From Phycisphaerae bacterium (GTDB taxonomy: Bacteria; Planctomycetota; Phycisphaerae; Phycisphaerales; UBA1924), in NCBI GenBank assembly GCA_014192545.1, contig BJHL01000002.1, positions 1 through 64,000 on the forward strand: a DNA stretch of 64,000 bases, given 5' to 3'. The notes beneath the pieces were generated by a model. The model was not told the DNA's origin. It saw only the letters and a list, made by a program, of their open reading frames with translations, and searched no databases. Shown one piece after another: positions 24,007 through 31,908 of the stretch (its first letter is position 1; each line of letters begins with the position of its first letter). A program made the translations under genes and the position numbers.

Positions 24007-25695
24007 TCAATCAAACCCCATTGACTCCGCCCCGTCTTTACCACTGCCTTTGGGGGCTCGCTGCAGCAGCCAACGCAATTCGGGGAGCTTTGCGAGCCAG
24101 GCTGTGAGGGCATACGCCCCGCCGCCGACGCCGACGCACGCGGCGAGCAGGCCGGCGTGATGGATCCATCGCGCTGGCTCGCCGAGCGTGTATCGCCAGG
24201 CCCAGATCGTGCCCAGCACGCACAGCGACATGACTATCGACACGGCGATTATTCGTCCCCAACTTCCGAAGACTTCGCGAGAGAATGGGGTGATGCCCAG
24301 GTGCCTGGGCATGAGGAGCGTCAACGTCAGACATTGTGCGGCGGCACTGGTGGCGGTGGCGAATGCGAGCCCGGCTTCGCGGAATTGCCAAATCAGCGTG
24401 AAGTTGAGTGCGACGTTGAGGAGCACGCAGGCCATTGCGACGCGCATGGGGGTTGTGGTGTCGCCTTTGGCGTAGTAGGCGCGGGTGAGGACGTGGTTGA
24501 CGCTGTAGACCCAGACGGCGGGTGCGAAGCCAAGCAGAACGGTTGCGGCGCGAGTGAGGCCGTCGGTGCTGAAGGCGCGCTCGCCGCCGCCGAAGATGGT
24601 GGCGACTAGGTCGTGGCGGACGAGGACGAGTCCGACGCTGGCGGGCAGGCCGATGAAGAAGCTGAGTCGGAGGCCTCGGTGGAGATGTCGGGCGAACTCA
24701 TCGTTGCGGTCGCTGCTGCGGGAAAGCAGGGGGAAAATCGCGGTTGCGACGGCGATGCCGAAGACGCCCAGTGGGAATTGGTAGAGCGTTTGCGTGTAAC
24801 TCAAGATCGAGTTGCTTGCTTCATCGAGCGGCACGGGATGGCCGAACATTGTTGCGCCGAGCCAGATGGGCCACATCGCGACGAGCGTGTCGAGCATGGT
24901 GTTGAGTTGCAGCGTGCCGAGACCTAGGACTGCGGGGACGAAACGCTTGAAGACTTTGCGGGCGTTTTCTTTGGCTTGGCTTGTGCCGGTGCGCCAGGCG
25001 ACTTTGCCGCGAAGGCTGGCGAGGGCCCACACGACCGTGAGCCAACTTGCGACGAGTGCGGCGATGCCAACTGCATAGGCGGCTTGGGTGTCACCTTTCA
25101 TCCAGCCGAGCCAAAAGATGGCACCAGCGATGATTTGCAGGATGTTGAGCACGATGGGCGAGGCGGCGGGGATTGCAAAGCGCCCGTGGGCTTGCAACAT
25201 GCCGCCCATGATGGCGGCGAGGCAGACGGCGGGCATCATGGGCAACATCAGGATGATGAGTTTGAGTGAGAGGCCGCCATCTTGCCCTACGGGCCAGAGC
25301 CAGAGGCGTATGAGTAAGGCGGCGATGATGAGGGCGGTGATTGTGCTGGTTACGAGGGTTGTGAGAGAGACGACGACGCTTGCGAGTTCCTTTGCGCGCG
25401 CGGGATCGTCACGTTTGAGGAGGGCGTATTCGGGCAAGAAGGCGGCGGATAGGGCACCTTCGCCGAAGAGGCGGCGGAAGAAGTTTGGGAGGGCGTAGGC
25501 AGCGCGGAAGCTGGAACCCAGGAGGCCGTCGCCGAAGAGGCGGGCGGTGAGGACGTCGCGGGCGAGGCCTGCGAAACGTGAGAGGAGCGTGAGGCCTGAG
25601 ACTACTCGCACTGCGCCGGCGACAAAGCCGGTTGCGTCGCGCTCGCTTATGGCGGGCGATGGAGCGGTGGGGGAGTTTGAGGCGTTGGAGGGCAT
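24007..25695 (-). CDS. murJ: Lipid II flippase MurJ
   Basis: A 562-residue polytopic membrane protein of the MOP/MurJ family that flips lipid II for peptidoglycan synthesis. The N-terminal signature is GLTLLSRFAGLARDVLTA, followed by NFFRRLFGEGALSAAFLPE. The C-terminal half has the FPLGVFGIAVATAIFPLLSR motif and RAYYAKGDTTTPM. About 14 hydrophobic segments are visible. Its presence supports a peptidoglycan-containing cell wall. It ends with a short hydrophilic tail. The ribosome binding site is not obvious, and it stands apart from the VanZ/ParA pair by 73 bp. Confidence 0.93.
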   Translation of the reverse strand: MPSNASNSPTAPSPAISERDATGFVAGAVRVVSGLTLLSRFAGLARDVLTARLFGDGLLGSSFRAAYALPNFFRRLFGEGALSAAFLPEYALLKRDDPARAKELASVVVSLTTLVTSTITALIIAALLIRLWLWPVGQDGGLSLKLIILMLPMMPAVCLAAIMGGMLQAHGRFAIPAASPIVLNILQIIAGAIFWLGWMKGDTQAAYAVGIAALVASWLTVVWALASLRGKVAWRTGTSQAKENARKVFKRFVPAVLGLGTLQLNTMLDTLVAMWPIWLGATMFGHPVPLDEASNSILSYTQTLYQFPLGVFGIAVATAIFPLLSRSSDRNDEFARHLHRGLRLSFFIGLPASVGLVLVRHDLVATIFGGGERAFSTDGLTRAATVLLGFAPAVWVYSVNHVLTRAYYAKGDTTTPMRVAMACVLLNVALNFTLIWQFREAGLAFATATSAAAQCLTLTLLMPRHLGITPFSREVFGSWGRIIAVSIVMSLCVLGTIWAWRYTLGEPARWIHHAGLLAACVGVGGGAYALTAWLAKLPELRWLLQRAPKGSGKDGAESMGFD

Positions 25696-25768
25696 GGGGA
25701 TCGGGAGCGCGGTGAGTGCTTTGTGGCGCAGTGAGTTTGAGGCTGCGCGGTAGCGATGCAGTATCGGC

Positions 25769-26248
25769 TTATGGCATCGTTGGGCTTGCTTTCCGCGCGG
25801 ATGGGCTTGATTTCCGCGCGGATGCTTTGGCTTTCAGCGCTGCGATGGCGAGCAGGACGAAGCTGCCTAGCAGCACGCCGGCGGCGTTGGCGCCGAAGTC
25901 ATCGAGCGCGACGGTGCGACCTGGGGCGAAGTACTGCGTGCTTTCGTCAAAGGCGGCGTATGCGAGCGTAGCGACGGCGCATGAGGTGATGTTGGCTCGG
26001 CTCCAGCGCGGGCCTAGCCAGGCGGTCATCGCGAGCAGTGCGGTCCAGAGCGAGAAGACGCTCATGTGGATCCAGAGATCGGAGCGGCCTGGGCCGGGCA
26101 GTTTGAGTTGTGGCCAGTGGGTGGCGGTGAAGATGAGGAGGACGTAGCAGGTGAAGGCGATTCTGCTGAGGCGATATGTGGGAGTGGCGCGGGCTGACTG
26201 CGCGCTTTCGGTGCTATTTGCCGCGTTGCTCGAACTGGTACTGCTCAC
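25769..26248 (-). CDS. VanZ-like membrane protein
   Basis: A 159-residue protein with a Ser/Ala-rich N-terminus and four hydrophobic segments. The VanZ-like signature is present: ATHWPQLKLPGPG, then DLWIHMSVF, and AYAAFDESTQYFAPGRTVALDD. The charged C-terminal tail is repetitive (SARKSSPSARK). VanZ-family proteins are small membrane proteins; only some affect glycopeptide tolerance, so no resistance is inferred. Its GTG start overlaps the ParA stop by four bases (GTGA), implying translational coupling. Confidence 0.85.
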   Translation of the reverse strand: MSSTSSSNAANSTESAQSARATPTYRLSRIAFTCYVLLIFTATHWPQLKLPGPGRSDLWIHMSVFSLWTALLAMTAWLGPRWSRANITSCAVATLAYAAFDESTQYFAPGRTVALDDFGANAAGVLLGSFVLLAIAALKAKASARKSSPSARKASPTMP

Positions 26249-27207
26249 GCTTTGGCCACCGCGGCGGGTGATTTACTTGATTGGTTTGAGGCGGGCACGA
26301 TGATTTCTGGCGCGCGATCGGTTTGCTCGGGTGCGGGCGCAACGGGAACTTGCGCCACTGGCGGGGTGATGCCTTGTCGCAGCAGCATTGCGTCCCATTC
26401 TTTGATGAGGCCGTCGGCGAGGTCGCGGTAGTCGGCGGCTCCGGGGGCGGCGGGGGCGTATTCGAAGATCGTTTGGCCGAAGCTGGGGCACTCGGCGAGC
26501 TTGATGTTGCGGCGAATGAACGGGCGAAGGACGCGGGCGAAGCGCCAGGGCGTTTCTTGATCGCGGGCGGCGTCGAAGAATTGTTCCAAGTCGGCGACGA
26601 CTTCTTTGCTGTGCATGAGGTTGCCATCGTGCATGCAGAGGACGGTGCCTGTCACGCGGAGTTTGGTGTTGAGGCCTTGGCTCATGAGGGCAACGGTCTC
26701 GAGCAGTTTGCCTACACCTTGCAGGGCGAGGAAGTGGGCTTGCATCGGGATAATCACTTCGCGAGCGGCGGCGAGGCCGTTGAGGGTGAGCAAGCCCAGG
26801 CTGGGCGGGCAATCAATCAGCACGAATTCGTATTTGTCGCCCAGCGTGTTGAGGGCTTTTTCGAGGCGTTTTTGTCGGTCGGGGACGGTTGCGAGTTCGG
26901 TTTCGGCGGCGACCAGGTCTGTGAGTGCAGGCAGGACGGCCAGATTGTCGCGCGTGCGGCGGATGACGCTGGCGACGTCGATCTTGTCGTCGACCAGCAC
27001 GTCGTAGACGCTAGTTTCGAGGGCTGCGGGGTCGATACCCACGTGGAGCGTGGCGTGGGCTTGGGGGTCAAGATCAATGAGCAGTGTGCTGCGCCCGGCG
27101 CGGGCGAAAGCCGCGGCCAGATTCACGGTGGTGGTGGTTTTGCCCACGCCACCTTTCTGATTCATAAACGCAATGATCCGCCGAGGCCGGTTGCTGGTGG
27201 TCGTCAT
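26245..27207 (-). CDS. ParA/Soj-family ATPase (no ParB nearby)
   Basis: A 320-residue deviant Walker ATPase. KGGVGKTTTTVNLA carries the ParA-type signature lysine (Lys18) and the P-loop Lys23. LIDLDPQAHAT and VLIDCPPSLGLLTLNGL are the other Walker motifs. The last ~50 residues are a Pro/Ala-rich tail not typical of chromosomal Soj. AGGGAAG precedes the ATG. No parB gene or parS-like sites were noticed nearby. Coupling to a VanZ-like membrane protein suggests positioning of a membrane or envelope cargo rather than chromosome segregation, but this is inference. Confidence 0.88.
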   Translation of the reverse strand: MTTTSNRPRRIIAFMNQKGGVGKTTTTVNLAAAFARAGRSTLLIDLDPQAHATLHVGIDPAALETSVYDVLVDDKIDVASVIRRTRDNLAVLPALTDLVAAETELATVPDRQKRLEKALNTLGDKYEFVLIDCPPSLGLLTLNGLAAAREVIIPMQAHFLALQGVGKLLETVALMSQGLNTKLRVTGTVLCMHDGNLMHSKEVVADLEQFFDAARDQETPWRFARVLRPFIRRNIKLAECPSFGQTIFEYAPAAPGAADYRDLADGLIKEWDAMLLRQGITPPVAQVPVAPAPEQTDRAPEIIVPASNQSSKSPAAVAKA

Positions 27208-27332
27208 GTCTCGCTTCCCTGCTTGGTTGGCGGCAGTATAAGGGGTGGGGGAGGGAAGTGATGAGGTGACGAACGCAGCGAGAGACGCCGAGTGGCAGGG
27301 GGCCGGAGTACTGGAGTGTCGAAAGGGGTATG

Positions 27333-27365
27333 AAAAAGGCGAAGGGCTATTTACCGCCTCGCCTT
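27333..27365 (-). terminator. Probable terminator of the desaturase gene
   Basis: On the minus strand AAGGCGA-GG pairs with CC-(T)-TCGCCTT (one bulge), followed by TTTTC. It lies about 60 bp past the desaturase stop at 27426. Confidence 0.6.
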
Positions 27366-27425
27366 GGTCTATGTCATTCTGCTTTCACTTCGGCACGTCG
27401 CACTCAGGTGCTGAGGTACTTGCTT

Positions 27426-28487
27426 TCACGCCGCCTTCTTCGTGCTCTTGGCCAGTTGCCGTTCTTTGCTGGGTACTTTCACGTCCCAGGTCAGGCCAAC
27501 GTAGCTGAGGCTTTTGATGACCACGTAGCTGAGGTCAAACTGCCACCAGCGCAGGCCGTGGCGGGCGCTGGTGGGGAAGGCGTGGTGGGTGTTGTGCCAA
27601 CCTTCGCCAAGAGCGAGAATGCCCATGACGGGGTTGTTGCGGCTTTCGTCGTGGCTGACGAATTCTTTGGCGCCCCAGATGTGGCACACGCTGTTGACGC
27701 TCCAGGTGACGTGGTGGACCCAGAAGAGGCGAACGGCACCGCCCCACAGAAAGCCCAGCAAGGCACCAGTCCATGAATTGGTGACGACGCCACCGATGAC
27801 GGCGGGGGCAATGAGGCCTGTGAGCACCCAGAATCGCCACTGGTTGGCGACGGCGACCAGCAGCGGGTCTTTCATGAGGTCGGGGACGTAGCGGGCGTAG
27901 TTGGGTTCTTCCTCGGAGTTGCGAATGAACCAGCCCATGTGCGCGTGGTAGAAGCCTTTGACGAAGCCAGCGAAGGTTTGGGGAAGTTCGCCATCATCGG
28001 GGTGATGGTGGGGGCTGTGTGGGTCATCTTCGCCGTCGCTGTGGCTGTGGTGCTTGCGGTGCCAGGCGCACCATTCGAGGAGCTGGCCTTCGCCCGCCAT
28101 GCTGCCCGCCACGGCCCAGAACCACGTGCCAGCACGCGAGGTGCTGAAACTCTTGTGGGTGAAAAGGCGGTGATAGCCGACGGTGATGCCGAGGCCCGTG
28201 ATGGCGTACATGACGAAGAACATGGTCAGGTAGAGCCAGCCGAAGCCCAGTTGCCAGGTGGCGATGGCGGCGGCAACAACAGCAAGGGCGGGCAGGATTA
28301 CGCCGAGCAGGTTGAACAACTGCAGGCTGCGGGGAATCTTGCGCGGCACGTAGGTCGCGACGTTTTCTGGGATGACAGGGTCGACAGTTGGGTCGAAAAC
28401 GTCGTCTGTTGCGGTGGGTTTGATGGTTGGGGTGAGAGTTTGAATGGTGGGAATTGCCGATGGCGGATTGAGGGGAATTTGTGTCAT
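27426..28487 (-). CDS. Acyl-CoA (delta-9 type) fatty-acid desaturase
   Basis: A 353-residue membrane di-iron desaturase that introduces a double bond into acyl chains. The three histidine boxes are HRLFTH (H106-H111), HRKHH (H143-H147) and, near the C-terminus, HNTHH. Four hydrophobic segments flank them. I start at ATG 28487 because the 64 codons upstream look non-coding; the ribosome binding site is weak. Residues 1-45 are a Pro/Thr-rich extension. Monocistronic and divergent from rimO. It would change membrane fluidity alongside FabI-derived saturated chains. Confidence 0.9.
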   Translation of the reverse strand: MTQIPLNPPSAIPTIQTLTPTIKPTATDDVFDPTVDPVIPENVATYVPRKIPRSLQLFNLLGVILPALAVVAAAIATWQLGFGWLYLTMFFVMYAITGLGITVGYHRLFTHKSFSTSRAGTWFWAVAGSMAGEGQLLEWCAWHRKHHSHSDGEDDPHSPHHHPDDGELPQTFAGFVKGFYHAHMGWFIRNSEEEPNYARYVPDLMKDPLLVAVANQWRFWVLTGLIAPAVIGGVVTNSWTGALLGFLWGGAVRLFWVHHVTWSVNSVCHIWGAKEFVSHDESRNNPVMGILALGEGWHNTHHAFPTSARHGLRWWQFDLSYVVIKSLSYVGLTWDVKVPSKERQLAKSTKKAA

Positions 28488-28652
28488 GGATGGTGCCAAC
28501 CTTGGCGCTGCATATACAACGCTCACCAACACGAAATTGTTCGGCGAGACGAGAACGCTAGCACCGTCATCGGCTGCAAGTGTCAGCAAAGAGCAAATGA
28601 ATGAATAACTGTGGGAATGCCGGGGACGGAGGGATTTGCCGCTTGCGCGAGC

Positions 28653-28680
28653 ATGACAATGGCTGTAACCGACGTACAAT
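28653..28680 (+). promoter_or_regulatory. rimO promoter, nearly leaderless
   Basis: ATGACA (28653-28658), a 16-base spacer and TACAAT (28675-28680). The rimO ATG is at 28690, so initiation near 28687 would leave a leader of only 2-3 bases. Confidence 0.5.
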
Positions 28681-28689
28681 CAAGGTTCT

Positions 28690-30354
28690 ATGGCTTCCAA
28701 AGGCATTCGCACCATTTCGTTTGTGAGTTTGGGTTGTCCCAAGAACCTTGTCGATAGCGAGAAGATGTTGGGACTGCTGGCCGAGAGCGGATTGACGCCT
28801 GTCAGCAGCCAAGCGGATGACTTTGGCGGGGCCGATGCGGTGGTGGTAAACACCTGCGGTTTTCTGGAAGCCAGCAAAGATGAAAGTTTGGGGGTTATCA
28901 AGGAAGCGATTGCTGCCAAGGAAGCGGGGGCGATCAAGCGGGTGATTGTCGCTGGTTGTTTGGTGCAGCGGCATAGGGCCAAGATGCTGGAGTGGGCACC
29001 GGGCATTGACGCGATGGTGGGGGTGTTTGATCGCGACAAGATTGTGGACGCAGTGATGGGTGGGGCGGATGGTCAAGGCAAAACGCGACTCGCGGCTGCT
29101 CGAAAAGCTCCCAGAGCGAGCGAGTCTCCCAAGTATTGGATTTCGGGCAATGCTTTGGTTGCAGCCGACGAACGCGGCATGAAGACCACGGGCCTCACCG
29201 TCAACGGCAAAGACGGCAAGGGCATCGGCTATTTTGAAGATGATTCGTCGCGGTTGCGATTGACGCCCCGGCATTACGCGTACCTGCGCATCAGCGAAGG
29301 GTGCAACCAGAACTGCGCGTTCTGCACCATTCCGAGCATTCGCGGCAAGATGCGCAGCAAGGGGCCGGATGCGATTTTGCAAGAAGCACGCGAACTGCTG
29401 TTGGATGGTGCACACGAGTTGCTGCTGATTGGCCAGGACACGACCAGCTACGGCGATGACATCGGACTTGGGCTTGCGAGTGCGACGAGCAAGAAGAACA
29501 AGTTTGCGAGTGGGTTGCCGAAGATTCTCAAGGATTTGTCGGACACGGTGCGCGACACGAGCGGCCAGGGCTGGCTGCGCCTCATGTACGCGTATCCGAC
29601 CAATTTCAGCGATGAGATCATCGACGCGATGGCTGAGTTGTGCGCGACGGGCCACTTGATTCCGTATCTTGATATCCCGCTGCAACACGCCAGCGACAAC
29701 ATGCTCAAGGCCATGCGGCGCAATGCCACGCGCAAGCTGCAAGAGCAACTGATTACGAAACTCAAGAAGAAGATTCCGGGCTTTGCCGTCCGCACCACCT
29801 TCATCAGCGGCTTTCCGGGCGAAACGCAGGACGACCACAAGCAACTTGTCGAGTTCGTTCGCGACATGGACTTTGAAAACGTGGGCGTCTTCGAGTACAG
29901 CCACGAAGAAGGCACAGTTGCCGGCACGATGGAAAACAACCCGAAGCTTGCGGTGCCTGCGGAAGTGAAAGCCGAGCGTCGCAACGAAGTGATGGAAACC
30001 CAGCAGAAGCTGGTTTTTGCTCGCAATGAGGCGATTGCCGCGAAGTTTGATGAGAAGCACCCGCTCGACAAGCAAGGCCGGGCCAAGGGGCATGTGGTTG
30101 ATGTGGTGATCGACGCGCCGCTCCGCACCAGCGGCAAGAAGACCACGGGCGTGAGCGAAGGCGGCAAACTCTACCAGGCCCGCACCAAGAGCCAGGCCCC
30201 GCAGATTGACGGCGTGACGTTTGTGCAAAGCAAAGACAAACTCGCAAGCGGCGAGGTGCTGCGATGCGTGGTGGTGGGTTGGGATGGGTATGACCTGGTT
30301 GCGAAGCCGATTAGTGAGCTTGAGAAGAAGGTGGCGTTGAAGGTGTTGCGGTAG
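28690..30354 (+). CDS. rimO: Ribosomal protein S12 methylthiotransferase RimO
   Basis: A 554-residue radical-SAM enzyme that methylthiolates an aspartate of ribosomal protein S12. The UPF0004 domain has LGCPKN (Cys16), NTCGF (Cys56) and AGCL (Cys90). The radical-SAM cluster is CNQNCAFC (Cys205, 209, 212), followed by TIPSIRGKMRS. DIPLQHAS and RTTFISGFPGET are further RimO marks. It is over 100 residues longer than the usual ~440. Extra sequence lies between the first two domains (about 125-190) and inside the C-terminal TRAM region (about 460-510). No ribosome binding site is compatible with the promoter at 28653-28680. Confidence 0.94.
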   Translation: MASKGIRTISFVSLGCPKNLVDSEKMLGLLAESGLTPVSSQADDFGGADAVVVNTCGFLEASKDESLGVIKEAIAAKEAGAIKRVIVAGCLVQRHRAKMLEWAPGIDAMVGVFDRDKIVDAVMGGADGQGKTRLAAARKAPRASESPKYWISGNALVAADERGMKTTGLTVNGKDGKGIGYFEDDSSRLRLTPRHYAYLRISEGCNQNCAFCTIPSIRGKMRSKGPDAILQEARELLLDGAHELLLIGQDTTSYGDDIGLGLASATSKKNKFASGLPKILKDLSDTVRDTSGQGWLRLMYAYPTNFSDEIIDAMAELCATGHLIPYLDIPLQHASDNMLKAMRRNATRKLQEQLITKLKKKIPGFAVRTTFISGFPGETQDDHKQLVEFVRDMDFENVGVFEYSHEEGTVAGTMENNPKLAVPAEVKAERRNEVMETQQKLVFARNEAIAAKFDEKHPLDKQGRAKGHVVDVVIDAPLRTSGKKTTGVSEGGKLYQARTKSQAPQIDGVTFVQSKDKLASGEVLRCVVVGWDGYDLVAKPISELEKKVALKVLR

Positions 30355-30421
30355 CAAGGTCACTCATCAGGTGATTGCTGCTAGCGTACAGTAAGTGCGG
30401 AAGCAATTTTTGGAGTGCGCT

Positions 30422-30661
30422 GTGGTACAGATGCAGCAATTTCCGCGAATTACACACGACCCTCAGGTGATGGGTGGCAAAGCCTGCATTCGCGGTTTGC
30501 GGGTCACAGTCGCAACGATCGTCGGTTTGGTCGCCAGCGGTAAGACGATCGCGGAGATTGTCGTCGCGTATCCATACATTGACGAAGCGGACGTGAAAGA
30601 GTCGCTCGCGTATGCATCATGGCGATTGGAAGAGATCGATGTTCCCTTGTCGCAGTCATGA
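30422..30661 (+). CDS. DUF433 domain antitoxin-like protein
   Basis: A 79-residue protein with the DUF433 pattern: PRITHDPQVMGGKACIRGLR, then TVATIVGLVASGKTIAEIV and a DEADVKESLAYA helix. DUF433 proteins carry an HTH-like fold and usually act as antitoxins or autoregulators next to PIN-like DUF5615 toxins, as here. GTG 30422 is chosen because GGAG lies 6 bases upstream; ATG 30431 and GTG 30395 are alternatives. The stop overlaps the next start (ATGA). Confidence 0.85.
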   Translation: MVQMQQFPRITHDPQVMGGKACIRGLRVTVATIVGLVASGKTIAEIVVAYPYIDEADVKESLAYASWRLEEIDVPLSQS

Positions 30662-31023
30662 CGATTCTCGTCGACGTCAATCTCTCGCCTGCGTGGTGTG
30701 CGTATCTGGCGTCTCACGGCCACAACGCAATTCACTGGATATCAGTAGGCAAAGCAACTGCAACTGACAACGAAATCATGCAGTGGGCGGCGATGCATAA
30801 TCACACAGTCTTCACGCACGACCTCGACTTTGGAGCCATTCTCGCGGCGACAAGCGTTCATCGTCCCAGCGTGCTTCAAGTGCGCTGCAGCGTCCCGCTG
30901 CCTGAGGCAATTGGGCCACTTGTTCTCGCGGCATTGCACCAGTTCGCAGAACAAATCCACGCCGGCGCACTCGTCACCATCGACGCTCGCCGAGCGCGCG
31001 CTAGATTGCTCCCATTTCAGTGA
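30658..31023 (+). CDS. DUF5615 PIN-like toxin-family protein
   Basis: A 121-residue PIN-like protein. DVNLSPAWCAYLASHGH at the start, the central TATDNEIMQWA, and TVFTHDLDFG give the conserved acidic residues expected for metal-dependent RNase activity. It overlaps the DUF433 gene by 4 bp, the classic type II toxin-antitoxin layout with the antitoxin first. The GC content does not differ obviously from its neighbours, but the pair begins an accessory patch running to 31.7 kb. Toxicity is inferred from the family only. Confidence 0.85.
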   Translation: MTILVDVNLSPAWCAYLASHGHNAIHWISVGKATATDNEIMQWAAMHNHTVFTHDLDFGAILAATSVHRPSVLQVRCSVPLPEAIGPLVLAALHQFAEQIHAGALVTIDARRARARLLPFQ

Positions 31024-31071
31024 CCTGTTCGCGAGCCATATCACTCGACCAGTTCTGCAGGCAACAGCGTA

Positions 31072-31452
31072 CTACTTCACCACACTCGCCGCCATGTTCG
31101 GATTATCCGGATTCACTGCGAGTTGCCTCGTTGCGGGCAGCACGACCAAATCCATGTCTTCCATCGGAATTGCGCCAAGCAGCGGCTCGTTTCCCAATAC
31201 CAACGCGCCGACGAAGCACGTCCTATTCGCAAACTTCACCGTAACCGGCCCGCCATATGGCACCCGTCGCCGCGATCCATCGGCCAACATCACTTCACGA
31301 TGCTGGGCCTTGTCCAAATCAAACCCTAGCTGAATCGCGACATGCTCAGGAATGCACAGGTGCAGCGCGCCGGTATCGACCAAGCACTTTACAGGCATCG
31401 ATACTGCAGTGGTTGCGTTTTGCAACTCAATTGTCGCGTAATTTAGACCCAT
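31072..31452 (-). CDS. Clan AA retropepsin-like aspartic protease
   Basis: A 126-residue single-lobe protein. VDTGAL (Asp26-Thr27-Gly28) is the catalytic motif, followed by LCIPEHVAIQLGFD and the second signature LLGAIPMEDMDLVV (the ILG/I-G-M-D region). Such small bacterial clan AA proteases probably dimerise like retroviral proteases; their substrates are unknown. TACAAT (31464-31459 on the minus strand) lies only 6 bases before the ATG and there is no ribosome binding site, so the mRNA may be leaderless. It is convergent with the toxin-antitoxin pair. Confidence 0.85.
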   Translation of the reverse strand: MGLNYATIELQNATTAVSMPVKCLVDTGALHLCIPEHVAIQLGFDLDKAQHREVMLADGSRRRVPYGGPVTVKFANRTCFVGALVLGNEPLLGAIPMEDMDLVVLPATRQLAVNPDNPNMAASVVK

Positions 31453-31458
31453 ATCTCA

Positions 31459-31464
31459 ATTGTA
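31459..31464 (-). promoter_or_regulatory. -10 element 6 bases before the aspartic protease
   Basis: TACAAT on the minus strand with the ATG at 31452-31450. Initiation would fall at the start codon. No consensus -35 is visible. Confidence 0.4.
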
Positions 31465-31483
31465 CGGCTCTGGACGGATCAGC

Positions 31484-31681
31484 TCACGCCCGCACTCGCA
31501 TCGCGTCAATCACGCGGTTGGTCCGCTCTTCGTTCTTGAAGTCATTCACGATTAGCGCCGCATGCACCACGCCCGGCACCCAGCCCAAAATCGTCAGGAC
31601 GATGTTGATGAGCCCCTGAAGAATCCGGCCCGTGCTGAAGACAGCGACTGGGGGAAGCACGATGGCGAGCAGATAACGCAT
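31484..31681 (-). CDS. YqaE/Pmp3-family small membrane protein
   Basis: A 65-residue proteolipid with two transmembrane segments: YLLAIVLPPVAVFSTG, then IVLTILGWVPGVVHAALIV. The 'LPP-V... IL-x-x-LGWVPG-x-x-HA' pattern is the UPF0057/Pmp3 signature. Homologues influence membrane potential and are often induced by salt or other stress. GAGG lies 7 bases before the ATG. It is 31 bp upstream of the protease gene on the same strand and may share transcripts with it. Confidence 0.9.
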   Translation of the reverse strand: MRYLLAIVLPPVAVFSTGRILQGLINIVLTILGWVPGVVHAALIVNDFKNEERTNRVIDAMRVRA

Positions 31682-31908
31682 GGCAAACCTCGATTGTTGT
31701 GCCGACGTGAACTGGACGTGGACAGGCTGCTGTCAGCTGGTGTCACCATCTTGTTGGGAGTTCATCCGGCGTGATTTCGGGTTTTCCGTGACGCAATTCC
31801 GCGCAATTCGCACCCGCTGCCACTATGCTTGCGTTCGCTTTTCCGGACGCACATTACACGCCGGTCGGGCTTGGTTCGCCATCCCGCCGTGCCGGTCAAA
31901 CGCTCATC

